Source: Boswellia sacra
Taxonomy: Eukaryota > Streptophyta > Magnoliopsida > Sapindales > Burseraceae
Direction: 5' to 3'
Length of the DNA: 64,000 nucleotides
Assembly (NCBI GenBank): GCA_013180625.2
Contig: SNVD02008040.1
Coordinates: forward strand, 186,001-250,000
Below, one piece after another: positions 36,839 through 49,513 of this stretch (the first letter of the stretch is position 1; each line of letters starts with the position of its first letter). The notes beneath the pieces were generated by a model. That model made no database searches and had not been told where the DNA came from. It saw nothing but the letters and a program-made list of their open reading frames with translations. The translations under genes were made by a program, and so were the position numbers.

Positions 36839-37809
36839 TTAAAATTGTCTCCCGCTGAAGGTTTGGCCAAAAGACCAGTTAGGAGGAGCCACATTGTTTG
36901 AAATAACAGAACGGCCATCACTTGTTGTGACCCTGAAAGAGAGAGCTTGACCATTAAGGTAAGAGTTGCTCTGCCAATTTTGGCCCCAATTGCGAGACAT
37001 GGGTTGCCAACCAGTTCTAGACCCTTTAACGGAGACAGAGACAACATCACCTGCTCCACCAACATTGGTTATAAGCACAAGGTTGAAGTATGAGTGACCA
37101 TTTATGGTGAACCTGATCCCACCACTCTTCCTGCAGGCAACCCTGCACGCAAAAAACAAAGTTTACCACATGATTAAATAAGAAACATGCAATTTGCTGC
37201 TCTATTGCCAAGATAACCAACACAATTCTTGAAGTTATTGAGCCAAAATTGGGGTAGATATATGTAGGAAGGTATGGTTTTGCTACCTTCTGAATTGCAC
37301 AGGAATTATCCCTGCTTTGTAGTGAGCTATGTGCTGAAAAATAGGCTGAGAAAGATCGAAGTGTCGCAAAGGAGGGTTGCACCACCCTCCTGCATTATTC
37401 GGAAGGGAAGGGTTAGGAGGGCAGAAGTTTGTTGCAGTGACTATGATCGAGCCAGAGAGACACCACCTGTTGTCGCCTACACATTTGATCTCAAAGCAAG
37501 CTCCACAGGACAGTCCATTGTTAAATAGAGCGGTGCTCAATGCTGCTGTGCTTGTGCCATAACCTTGACTGTAAAGATTTCCATATCCACATGCTCCTCC
37601 TGTAACATATCAAAAATTCATCTAAGTACTATAACTTATTAGAATTGTGAATAATCTAGCTTTTTCAGGCTTTGATTCTCACCCATTGTACCAGAAGCAT
37701 CCCCACCACCATAGAAGGTAGCATGAGCACCAGACCATCCACCAGCATAGCCACGAATTGTCTTTGATATGGACAGAATGGTTAGCAAAAAGATTCCAAG
37801 AAAATCCAT
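36839..37809 (-). CDS. Alpha-expansin, EXPA12-like (247 aa, 3 exons)
   Basis: Exons on the minus strand: 37809-37683, 37599-37287 and 37142-36839, with GT..AG introns of 83 and 144 bp. Residues 1-20 are a signal peptide ([15 protein letters not shown]...). The expansin family-45-like domain follows, with [33 protein letters not shown], conserved cysteines and the HFD motif at 122-124. The C-terminal group-2 grass-pollen-like binding domain has [20 protein letters not shown] and [13 protein letters not shown], and ends TFSGRQF. Expansins loosen cellulose-hemicellulose contacts in growing walls without hydrolysis. The short segment after the signal peptide ([10 protein letters not shown]) and the [10 protein letters not shown] end resemble EXPA12 more than EXPA4; subgroup is by memory of the family. 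All key residues are present. Confidence 0.93.
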
Positions 37810-38022
37810 TTCCTGCAGAAGTCAAGTGAGTGAGCAAAAGTGAACCCAAAATTTCAGTATTTTCAAATGAACTGACAGAGAAAAGTTCATACAAGAAGGT
37901 GCAGCATGGAAGAGCAATGATGGGGTTGTGCTTACAAAAGCTGAAGTTTAACAAAGATGCCAACTTGTAAAGGGGAATCAATGAGAAAGAGAAGGTAAGG
38001 AAGATGTTGAGGCATGAACCTG

Positions 38023-38031
38023 AATTTATAG
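38023..38031 (-). promoter_or_regulatory. Putative TATA box of expansin gene
   Basis: On the minus strand ctataaatt lies about 215 bp upstream of the expansin ATG in AT-rich leader DNA. It is a reasonable but unproven core promoter. Confidence 0.4.
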
Positions 38032-38039
38032 AAGTTTGT

Positions 38040-41000
38040 GAATAAAAAAAGGAAAATTTAAAAAAAAAATCAGGGAATTTGGAAAGAATTATTTTAAATA
38101 GATGATTGGTTGACAGTAAAAATAAGAAGGAAAAGAAAGCTTCCAATAAGATTGAACCGACCATATTTCTTTGAATTCTAATCCTGGATGGATAAGAGAT
38201 ATTGAATGACATTGCTAGGAACCTACAAAGCAAAACTACCTGTCATCTTCTAAAAGATGAGAGCGGGTGAAAGGACATGATGCCTTGGAAAAATTTTTGG
38301 TATGCTATTCTTTAATCTTTATGAGAAGAAAAAAATGGTCCTTTTTCTCTTTAATCTTTTTTAATTTATTTGGAAGGCGTAAAGTCGAATTCTTAGACTT
38401 TTTCTTTGCATGAATATGTTGAGAGATTACTTAAGAAAGTGGTTTGATGACAATCAAGGCCTTTAGTTGGTTGTGGTAAATGAGAACGGAAAGGACAAAG
38501 AAGGAAAGAAATTTGTCTGCAGTGCTGAGTGTGCCTGTATATACGTTGTGATATAGCGTTGACGTAATATCATGTGTGTAAAGCTGGTAGCTAGTCTTTT
38601 AGTCTATATATTGGCAGTACAATTCAGAGTTGTGAAAGGGAAAGTAACTTGTGTCTTTATGAAGAAAGGGTTACCATGGTAGACAAAGCACATGCACAAT
38701 TCTTCTGCTGCAAGAACAAGATAATGGGAGCTTTTCCAACTTCATTTTCAGGATTTGGATTTTCTTTTAGTTTTTTGCTGAGTACTTAGGTAGGTTATGG
38801 ACCTCTAGCACCAAGAAAAGTGATAAATCATCAAATAAGATAAATACTTCTGTGACGTCTCACATTGGTGGAGAAGGAAAGTTTGGATTAGCATAAATAC
38901 ATTAGGTTGTCTCAATTATGAATTTTGTGTGAAAGATTCTTGCATGAAGATCAAATACAAATTCGTGAGGGCGAAGAACGCATGTATAGAACCCAAAGTG
39001 AATAATACTGCATTCTCGATTCTGGCTGTTACAACTTTCTTGCATCTCGAGGGAACGTCTACCACTTCTAGAATAATTTTATGTACTTTGTGCTGGCCTT
39101 TCATTATTGGAAGGCAATTTCTTATATCTGAGACCATCCAACGTTTCAAAAACCAGATCAACATATATGATATCAAGGTGGGTTCCTTATCAAATGTTGG
39201 TTACTAAAGTTCCTATTTAAGTGCCCTGCACGCGGCAAACCGCCCATCTCACAAGAATGACAATCTACACCTTCCATGCTTGCTCAGTTATTTACTTTTC
39301 TGCACTGTTTAACTTCTATCACAGCCGCCCTCAAGTTAAACAAACTTTTATCTTTGCAGCTGACAGAACTAGAATAATGAAAAGTAATATTAAATTCGGT
39401 TGAAATATGAATATTCCATAACCAGCACAAAAAGGAGTTATTTCAATAGTATTTCGGGATTCCTTCAATAACAATGCTTGAATTCTTGCAAAAAAAAAAA
39501 ATCCAGATAATACAGTGCCCCATACAGGATAGTTTGCAGGCCTGTTGGAGAGTAAAAAAACAATCACTATGGATGCATCAATAATATAGAATTGTGTCAT
39601 ACCAAACATGCAACAACCATCTTCGGAGCAGTTAATAAAGGACAAGAATTTAAGGAACTTAAGGATATTTATACTAGCATGAAATCAGTACCAGTAAGTT
39701 TTAAAGAAATCTGAAGGGCTATTATCTCTCTTAATATAAAATTATATATCCTAATAAACTATACATAGATGATATTTACATATAGTTAATAGTTATGAAG
39801 CTGACAACGTTTTGATGAACATCTTGTTAAAAAGATAAGAAGGATTTTTGTCATCTACTCTTTAACCTGTACTGCAAAAGATGTTCCATGGGGAAAACTC
39901 AACAAATTGCTAAAAGCATCAGAATAAGCACAGGAAGATAACAGGAGTCAAATTTGTAAGAACAGCAAAAAAAAACCGAAATCAACCAGTATATTAACAT
40001 CCATTTAGTATAGTCTTGACAAAACGTTGTTTGGAACTGGCACTTGGCAAGCAAGCAGAACAAATCTATCTTTACTCACTAACCTAACTCATGTTACTGT
40101 CTATCTATTGGTTCGTCTACTCAATGTCCAAAAGAACTAGAATTAAGTATGCAGATTCTATTTGGATAAGTTTTTGTAGCTACTGAAGGGTTATTTTCTA
40201 TGCAAGAAGTTAAAAGTTTTATGCTAATGTTTTCTGACAAATTATGGTGTTAGGTGAAGGCAAAAAGACACTAAAGTATTACAAAAATTTAAGTGATTCT
40301 TGCCTTGTCATCAAGTTCTGAAAGCTAAAACAATATTTTACTTATTTGAAAGAACTTAACAACCAGATTATGCAGATTTCTAATTGTTATAAAGAAGGGT
40401 AAAGAAAGCCCAGAAAATATCAAGCCTTTAAAGAACAATAACAATCAAAGCAAGTCAAGCTATATGCTTCAATTAGTGAAGGTTTATGCACCAAACTGCA
40501 CATGGGATCACATGGCCACTTGTTCAAGCAATAGAATAACATGAAAAAATAAAGTGAAAGCTATGGGCCTAATTGAGATAACTTTCAACATTCACGTGTC
40601 CCACAATTTATCCGAAACACACGCTTCTGATGATTTGCAAAAGATTGTCAATATTCGAGCAAACTAATAGCCACATGGAATTAGCACTTCACATGCAGCA
40701 GCAATGCCACGAGTCCTAATCATGGAGTGTCCACTGAGGTACACTCTTCAATTGCTGTGTTAGCCACTCAGAGTTGGAGCCAGCGGCATTTTCCAAACAC
40801 TTTAAATTGCTCGGCATGTGGGTTTATAATGCAAATGGGTCAACCTGGAGATATTGGCACGCAATGAAATGGATGTGCACTATAAATCTAATTGCTCCAG
40901 TCTTGGCTGGCAGTGGATTCGGGAATACCAAATTTGCTAGACTAACCCCATACAGAAACTATGCATCGTATCGTATAACATCTTCCACTTTTCAGAAAAA

Positions 41001-41604
41001 TATGCACAACATGTCGGCCACTGGCTAATCCTGCACAGACCAAGCGAGTAAAATTTGCTATAACAGCCAATATAGTGCAGGAAATGCAGACCTATCATTT
41101 GAAATTATTTTCTTGTCTTCACTGATAATTGCGATGATCATGGAATATTGATCAAACGACATTTATTCACATGGCATGTTGCTATGCTTTAGCTTACCTT
41201 CTACCAGCCAAAGTGGTACCTTCTACACCTATGAGACAGGGATTGCTATTGAAGGGGCCTATTACTCGATTTTCAAGACGAGAACAAAAGTTCTGACAAA
41301 CTTCTAAACAGCTGGTCATCACCACAAAACTTAATGTAAATCTGCACTGTGAATTCGTACAAATGGATGATTTTACATGAGGTAACAAAGATCCTGAAAT
41401 GGAGATTCCCTAGCAATATTATCAACAAGCATGCAATTACACATACAAGGCTCCTCACCACTTGTGCTCCAAAGAGAGAGAAAAAGGAGGGGGGAAAAAT
41501 GAAAAGGGAAGACCCCAGTAAAATGTGAGAAAATCTGCAAAATCATAGTTCCTCAAACATCTAGATATTCAAATCTATTTGCAAGTGAATAATTGTATAT
41601 ATAA
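38040..41604. other. Intergenic: expansin promoter side and RING gene 3' end
   Basis: No gene recognised. A block starting tgtgacgtctcacattggtgg (38851) resembles the start of a copia LTR, but no matching end or second copy was found. Scattered frames (38916-39207, 39331-39645, 40774-41028) match nothing I know. The last few hundred bases are probably the 3' UTR of the RING gene. Confidence 0.4.
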
Positions 41605-44600
41605 CTATCCAATTGATATTTGGCGTTTAATTGATCCTCTGCTTGAAGAAGAGGATCCAATCCTCTGGAACACCTTGGCAGTGAATAAATCTCTGCTTGA
41701 TTTCCCCTTAAATGTGAAATGCCTTTTAAGACGATTCCTGAAGGAAGAACTACTGTCATTCTGCGGTGGTCCACTCCTCAATCTGTTCTTGATATGATCT
41801 GAGGCTTCATTGGCACTATGATCTACCTGAGCCTCGGAAATCACAATCCCTCTGCTCCGCTGCACAGATCTTAGGGCCATTTGCAGGGGTTCTGAAACTG
41901 ATGAGGACCCTTCTACTGTTCCAATAGTCTTCAGGCATAGGGGGCAAGGGGGCTCATGAGTCTGGGTCTTTGGTGTCAGTTGCTCCAAACATTCAGCATG
42001 GAACACATGACAGCAAGGTAGAATCCCAGCAGTTGGCATGTCACCACCTCTCATGATCCGATGTGAACTCCAAGGAGACTTCTGGCACAACAGTTTTCCA
42101 CAAACTCCACATTTTTGATCGGCTGCACCGCCAGTAGGTGACCTCAGGCTCTCTACATCAATGGGCTCTGATATATCAAACCTTTCTCCATCAAACCCAA
42201 AATCATAACTGCTAGCGCTGCTCCACCTAAAGCCCTCTCTTCTAAAGCTTGCACCAAGATCTGGTGATGCCTCCCACCTTTGGAGTTCAGTAAGAGTTCT
42301 GTGGAACTTCTGCACAATACTCGAATTGCTATCAAGCCAGTGAGACGGCGAGATATGATCATCACCTGGTGTCAACCTGCCAACACTACTGGCATCAGCA
42401 TCACCAAAGTTCTCACAATCTGACACGGGATTGTGAAACACTAGAGGGTATACTGCTTTAGACATGTAAGAGCGTCGGCTTGGAAAATTGCGATTGGGTA
42501 AAGAAAAGGGACGCTTGCTAGTTGATTCCCATTGGCTGGACTCAGAAAGTGAAGATGGGGAGCCAAAACTGGGGGATGCTGCAGTAGCTCTAACAGCATA
42601 TGGCCTCTGCACCAAGAAGACCAAAAAGGCGGAATGTTTAATAATAAATATTTCTTTAGCCAGAGCTATCAAATTCATAAAAGTTGAAACAAAAATCACC
42701 TCAGTGGAATGGGGAAACCAAGAGGTCTGGGACCCTGATCCTGAAATTAAAAAGAAAGAAAGAAAGAAAAAAAAGTTAATTGCACATGTAATATCAATAA
42801 GGAGAACATGTTGAAAAACTTTGAAGTTTTGAAAAGAAAGACAAAAAAACAAATAAGATGCCCTGCAAATTTTCAGTGTAAAACTAGGGACAACTTAAGA
42901 GACAAAAAGCTGCAGGTTTGTCTAATATAAGAAGGCTTCAACTTCAAGTCTCCTAAAGAAATGCATGCACACACAGACAAGGAGTGGGAGATATATTTCT
43001 TACTTTACGACCAAAAAGAATCCTTGGAATGTAAAACCGCTGCTACTTATGCCATCTAAGAAAATTACAACATAACTTCATCTTGCAGAAGTCCACTGGG
43101 TTATGTCCATCAGTCAATTCTTATCCATAGACATGTATTGCAGAATGCCATTGTGTCATATGCATATATCTATTCTTATATATAGAAACATACTCACGGA
43201 ATGTTAGTAATATTCAATTATCTATTCTTATGCATGCCTGTATTCCATTTCACCAGCCTTCATATCGTAAAGTTGATTACAGTTTCCATTCTTTGGTTTT
43301 GCAGAGCGAATCTTCTGTTATGTAAGCATATCAAAATTTTTTGATGGCTTACATTGTTAACAAGACTGACATGAGAAAATCAAAACACCTGTCCTATGCA
43401 ACATGTGATATAATAAAGTAGGTCTGCCACATACACTGGTCAAAAAATTAAATCAATCAGAATTAAAAGAAAAGAAAAAATAAAGAAAGAAAGAAAAAGA
43501 AGAAAACAATCTAGTTCACCGGTATTTTCTTTTCCCTGGAAACTAACATTCATGCATCCAAGCAGGGATGGAACCCATAATACTGCACTCTACCTGATTC
43601 CTTTGGTGACAGGATAAGCCACTGGGCTAGCTTGCACTAGCAGCATTTTGAGAGCAGTTAGCCTTTAATTAAATAATTGTGGCCCCAAAAGCTCCTGTCA
43701 TTACCCCATGCATAAATAAACAGTAGGCTTCTAACCATCAAAGAGCAGCAAAACATCATCTGCAGCTTTCTAACACTCGCACAGTCAATCTGCTATTAAA
43801 CTTCTAGGACTTATACTATGGCATAAAACAGAGGCATTCTGAGCTGACTACTACAACTCACTTTCACTTCCAAGTCAGCAGCCTCATCAACAATGGAATC
43901 AAACTGCATCTCACAATTATTTCCTTTGTCAAATCTATACAAGCAATTCTAAAGATTTCCAAGAGCAAAACAGAGATGTCTTGTACTATGCTAACTGCTA
44001 TATCACTTCACTCCTTGGATTAGATTAGACATGAGCTCTGCTCCAATCCTAAAAGAAGCTGCAGTTGACTCTTTCAGTCGTATGCTTCCAGAAAAATTTT
44101 CTCTTCCATGAGCCAAAAGAAAAAAGAAACAACACAACCATAGTGCACAAGTAAATTTGAGAAGCATAGCCAAAATGCTAACATTCAGGTCCCAAGCTAC
44201 AGTCAATCTGAAATATCAAGAAATAATGCAGAATACACATAGCAACAGAAGCAAATAAGGCATTCAGAAGGAAAACAGAAAAATTACACCTCTCCTTAAA
44301 CGGAAATATGAGATATCAAAATGATATGCAAGCAATATATAGCCTTAGAAAAATCTTTATTACACAACGAACAGTAGTTATGACTATCTAGTTGGAAACT
44401 GTTGCTACGAAAAGCCTTGGTTGGTTAACTTGATTTTCAAACAACTCAAAAATTACTTTGACGGTTCATTAATCAACTATAGGTCAAAAATTAACGAAAG
44501 CTTACATCTCTTAACCACGAGATGTAGAGACAAAAACATAACATACATATTCAATATTACATGATTCTACCAGCATAAAAAATTTCTAAAAAACAGATGA

Positions 44601-45025
44601 AATGTAAAGGTGAAATAAAGAATTAACTTGAGACTACCTCCTGCAGTAGATGCACCAGGCTCGCCCAAATTGAATTTTTGCACTGGAGATGACCACCTTG
44701 GTGCCTGTATATTATCAGGTGGGCTATCAGAATAAGAGAGCACTCCATCAGAGACAGAGTGATGATGATTTGTGGTGAACCGTCCACTGCTCACCCTGCT
44801 TCTGCTTCCTCTACTAGCGGAGGACAATGATGAACCATGTAAAGGAGCTCCCTGCGACCCTCGCTGTAAACCATCTGAATGCAATCTAAAGTCCCATATC
44901 CTGAATGGAGGAGGAGAAAAACTGGAGTTTGTCTGCCAATGCGGTTCATCCACTGAATTATCTCTACCATTAGAGGGAGATTTTGGTCCATGTGGCCCAG
45001 CGGCCACACAACAAAGTTGACCCGT
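41605..45025 (-). CDS. RING-type zinc finger protein with unusual 5' end (about 476 aa, 3 coding exons)
   Basis: Minus-strand exons: about 45030-44638, a 41-bp mini-exon 42740-42700, and 42606-41605 (stop 41607-41605). All junctions are GT..AG and the phases agree. The N-terminal exon encodes GQLCCVAAGPHGPKSPSNG, then a Ser/Pro-rich, disordered stretch (FSPPPFRIWDFRLHSDG). The last exon has a C-terminal RING-like domain: CGVCGKLLCQKSP...GILPCCHVFHAECLEQL...PPCPLCLK, consistent with a ubiquitin ligase. It ends in a basic Ser-rich tail. The frame reaches ACG at 45025-45023 directly before GGT CAA, with no in-frame ATG in this exon; MG plus Cys-Cys would suit lipid anchoring. The start is therefore unresolved: ACG initiation, an unseen upstream exon, or a damaged gene. 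Confidence 0.75.
42741..44637 (-). other. Large intron of RING gene
   Basis: About 1.9 kb between exon ends GGAG/gtagtc (44638) and tttcag/GATCAGG (42740). It is AT-rich with A/G-rich runs (43460-43505). No nested gene was seen. Confidence 0.6.
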
Positions 45026-45092
45026 GTTAGCTATTTTCTATTAGCCCAGCGGCCACACAACAAAGTTGACCCGTGTTAGCTATTTTCTATTA
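44995..45092. repeat. Perfect 49-bp tandem duplication at the coding start of the RING gene
   Basis: gcccagcggccacacaacaa...ttttctatta is present twice without mismatch (44995-45043 and 45044-45092). The unit includes the Gln-Leu-Cys-Cys-Val-Ala-Ala codons and the candidate splice acceptor atag/ctaacacg. Because 49 is not a multiple of 3, reading from the outer copy meets a stop (taa) in the repeat. Confidence 0.97.
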
Positions 45093-46162
45093 GCAACAGC
45101 AAAGATGTTACGTGGTAGAATCCAATCACATTAGTAGTACTGGAAATTTTAGCCAAGCATATCAACCATTAAGCCAGAAAATCAAGCCACCAACTTCTTC
45201 ATGGAGTTGATTTCACATCATAGGCCTATTAACTATCCAATCTTCCAAGAAAATATATGGAAGAGCACCACTTCAAGTTCAAACAAACTGACAAAACTTG
45301 CAGTCGAAGTATACGCTTAAACTTAGTGACTGCTCTTCTCCTCTTTCTTTATCCACTGCATCAATTTAACAAGTATCTACTAAGAATTGAGGCTATACAA
45401 AGACCCAAGTAACCATATCTTTCAAATTAAATATCTTTCATATTCCACTGACAAATGTAGTTAAATCTACAGCATTGATCATAGCACATAGAACTGTCAT
45501 AAACAAAGCAAATTGCATAATGAAGAAAACTCCATAGAATTCTAAAGGATTTCTAGAAAAACAAAAAAAAAATCATTGAAATTTTAAACACGCTGCGGTA
45601 GTTATGATTAAAAGCAGTTACAACCTAAAATTATAAGCATAATTCTGTGTGCAGAAAGCTTTAATTACATCAGTAATTCGGTCATAATCAACCAACTGAT
45701 AATGAACTAAAAGCAAAACAATCTGCACTAACTCAGATAACAAGTATTAGTGCCATAAATACATTAATAGTCTTAAATTTACTATTTCACCTAAAACCTA
45801 TAAATAGGATTACCCACAAAATGCAATTTCTCCCAAACCCAATAAGCATCCCATAATTAATCCAAAATAAAAATAAAAAAATAACCGAAGCCCAATTGAA
45901 GCAGAGAAATAACAAAAAAAAAGGCTCATTACACGCTTGTCAGAGCACCCTTTCACCATAATTCACTGAGATAAAACCAAAAAAGACAAAAATAAAAAAA
46001 TAAAAACATACACACATACACACATTCAACCAAATAAAAAATAAAACAAAACCCACAAACTCTTAGACAAGACAGAAACCAAAATCAAGTTATTATAAAA
46101 TTAAATAAATTTAAAAAAGGCCCAAAAAGGAGAATAAAAACAAGAGATAGGGAAACAGTACC
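45093..46162 (-). other. Probable first intron of RING gene
   Basis: Lies between the donor ttcaag/gtactg (46163/46162) and an acceptor in the 49-bp repeat. A-rich, with no coding exon identified. Confidence 0.5.
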
Positions 46163-46330
46163 TTGAAATGGCAGATGAAGTGGGTTCGGTGGCAAATAGG
46201 GTCTAAGCTGAGGAATCAGAGGAGATGATATGAAAAAGCAAGCGAAACCCTAGGCCAAGTTTGGAGACAAGAAAGGAGATGGACAAACGCTTGTTGGGGA
46301 GAGTGGAAAGAAAAAAATAAAAATAAAAGT
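46163..46330 (-). other. Probable non-coding first exon (5' UTR) of RING gene
   Basis: A pyrimidine-rich leader on the minus strand (ctctcctttcttgtctcc near 46270) ends at a good donor ccatttcaag/gtactg. It contains no ATG on that strand, so it can only be untranslated leader if it belongs to this gene. Confidence 0.5.
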
Positions 46331-49300
46331 AAAATAATGGGTTTGTTTTCAACGTATATATTCTCTGCTCTTTAGTGGAGAAAACGAGGCAAAACAAAAG
46401 CAAAAGCAGGAAAAATGAAAAAGAATAATAATAATAATAAAAAGACACACAGCAGCTACTGAAAGTGATGGGCATTCATTCATAGCCTTCTCTCTTTCTC
46501 TTTTCTTTTTAACATTACAATAACAAAACCCAAAAAACAATTTACAGCAATGTCAAACTTGAAAGTACTTTTTTCTCGGTCTCCTTTTTATTTCTTTTAC
46601 AAAATCCATTACTGCTATGTTGCATGTAACAACGATATGTAGTAGTGGTAATGTAACAGATTGGATTTGATTTTTTAAGATTCTCAACACGTAGTGCAGT
46701 GTAATGAGAACACATAAAATGACTGTATTGTACTAATTTTTTTTTCCCCTTGAATTGCAAAGTAAAGGGTGAACTGTTCGTTCAGACAAAACCCTTCTAC
46801 TCTTGTTAACTCTAAAAGGAAACTAACTACTTTACCACTCGTGGAAAAATCACTACACGTTTGTAAAGGTGTCATGATATTTGTTTGATAATATTATTTA
46901 ATGGAATTATCTTAATTATCTTAACTTATAATAAGAATAGTTTTTGCCAATAATTATTGATTTTTACTCGGTTATCTGAACTAGAGAGTGATGTGGTTCA
47001 AAAATGGTGGCATTGGCATGGAGAATATTTTGATTTTGAGGGTATTTGTTAAGTTGATGATTATTATTCTAAAGAATGAACAATAATAATAAGTGGTTAT
47101 TGATGATATATAGATGATGCTATTGACTTTAATTATAATGTATGCCTGTGGTAATTTTAGGTCCAAACATTAAATTAAAGGTATATATAAGAAATTTAAT
47201 CGCAAGAAGAAGTTAAAAGTGTTTTGATCTACCATATAAAGATAATGTAAATAAATTATCTATTGAATATTATTTTTTGGTGTCTCCAATTTTAAGATTT
47301 CCTTTTTATCTCTAAAAAATGAATAAGTACCTTTTTATCTATTTAAAGTTAAAATCATACTTTACCACTAAATTAAATTATTTTCTTTATTGATAAGATC
47401 CATGGTAGAAATTATGAGTCTAAATCTAAGACTAGACCGTTGACTCTTTGAAGTTATGATTACAATAAGAGAAAATTTTTAATAAATATTTTCGAATCCA
47501 ATTATTAGATTACTTATTGGTATTAGATTACTTATTGGTATCAATATAATATGATCTTAACTGTGTATCCAATGAAGTGATAATTATAACAGATTATCAA
47601 AAAATGGGATCTTTGAGAATTTATAATATCTCAATAAAATTCTTCAAAGGTAAATGAAAACTTGAGTTATTAGATTACATCTTCGACTTTTAAGAACTTC
47701 AAATCACGTAAAGGATTTTGTCAAATGACAAGCTATCATATTCATATATCTTTCTAGCAACAGGATCCGAACAACATACTTTATTAAATTTAGGATAAGA
47801 AACCTATAAATTTAGAATAAGAAACCTATCACCGTCATCTCTTCTTGCTTATACAAGCGTAACTACTTGCAGATACAGGGATTATTATTATATTCATTTG
47901 AGTTCTTGACACTAGTAGCAAAATATTGAAATCAGTTCAAACTATGTTTCTTAGCTAATTCTCATGGATTATCCGTTGTAAAATTTGTTTAGACAAGCAG
48001 ACATTTAAATAAAAGATTTGCAAGGGAACTATAAAAAAATAATAGTGGGTCTAAATAGAAATGGTAATTTTTTATTATATCTTGTGCCTATTAAAGTTAA
48101 ATTCACAAAAAATGCATTTCGGCTTCAATCATTGAGGGCCGGTAGCGAAAGATTCATTTTAATTATTTTCACATGAATTTAATACCCATATAACAATAAT
48201 GAGGAGCTAAGACTTGGGGCCCATGGGCCCATGTTCCTTAGGCCTGTTTTTGGATGGCTCCGCCAGGGTGTTTTTGGTCCCTGGCATTGCATAATCAATG
48301 AAACCAAAAGACCAAACAATTATTTGACGATTATCAAATCAAACCAAACAATTATTTGAGGATTAATATTTTAGAATATTTTTAAATGAATTTAATAGTT
48401 GTGTTCTTTTCATTTCATAGTTACTCCCATAAAATAAAAATTATTATTATCCTTCAATTATGATTCTGAAAATGTTATGGACGTGGACTTCAAATCTTAA
48501 ATAATAGTGATGTCATTACAATTTTGACATTAAAAAAATGAATGGCTCTAATTTATTTATTGCTTGGCACATAAAATATATATTAAGAATAGAACTATAC
48601 ATGAAGAAGAAAAAATGTTATGAAATACTATTCAACATGAATATATAAATAAAGTTTGTATCTAGACCTCATGATCTCTTAAATGAATAGAAAAATAGTT
48701 TTATTTATTTATTTATGCATTAATGTGCTGGTCTCAATATTCTCATTTACATTCCGGGCCTGTTGTTAAAATTGGGCCTGCAGTAGGAAATCAACCCGTA
48801 GTAAATGGGCCTAACGTAAAAATTCAAATGCACCTTGATGGATGATAAGGCTCTGTTCTTTTATGAATCTAAATCCTGTTTTCTGTGCTACACATTTTCC
48901 AACGTAATTTATATTCAATCTCAACCACATATTCTTTTCAAAATTTAAAATAATTCAAAATTAACCACATATTATTAAATTCACTTAAAAACAAAAACAT
49001 TGAATCCATAAAAGAACACACCCTAAATGATTCAAACCGTGAATAGCTTTAAAATAAACCTTGATGGATGACAAATGACTCTATCAAGTTATGATTTTCC
49101 CATAAGAAAATCTTTACTAAATGTCTTCAGATCTAACTGATGTTTGCTTTCATTAAAATTTTTTTTTTAAAGCACATTTGCCAATATATTTAATCAATAT
49201 CAATCACATATTATTTTCAAAATTAAAAAAAAATCAACCATATATTCTTTTAAATTTAGAAAACAAAAATTCAAAATACACAAACAAATATTAATGCTCT

Positions 49301-49513
49301 ACACAGGGAATACAAACATTCAAGACCACCTGGGGAATACAACAGATTGGGAATACAAACATACAAGACTACCTTGAACAATTGGAAATAAGGCTTTTCA
49401 CGTGAAAGTGTTGAAGAGCGAGTTGATTTATGACCGATGAAGGATCCAAAAGTTGTTGCAGAGTGGGCTCGTCTAGACTGTAGGATCTTGTGAGTCTTGG
49501 AAATAGGGGGGAT
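46331..49513. other. AT-rich intergenic DNA
   Basis: No gene seen. 48840-49010 and 49060-49280 share several phrases (ccttgatggatga, aatcaaccacatattctttt-like), suggesting an old local duplication. Confidence 0.4.

Noticed and set aside
37679..38233. 184-codon minus-strand ORF upstream of expansin
   Set aside because: It reads through expansin exon 1 in another frame and through the promoter. The expansin frame with its signal peptide explains the region.
38851..39205. Possible copia LTR (tgtgacgtctcacattgg)
   Set aside because: Only the first bases resemble an LTR. No matching end, target duplication or second copy was found.
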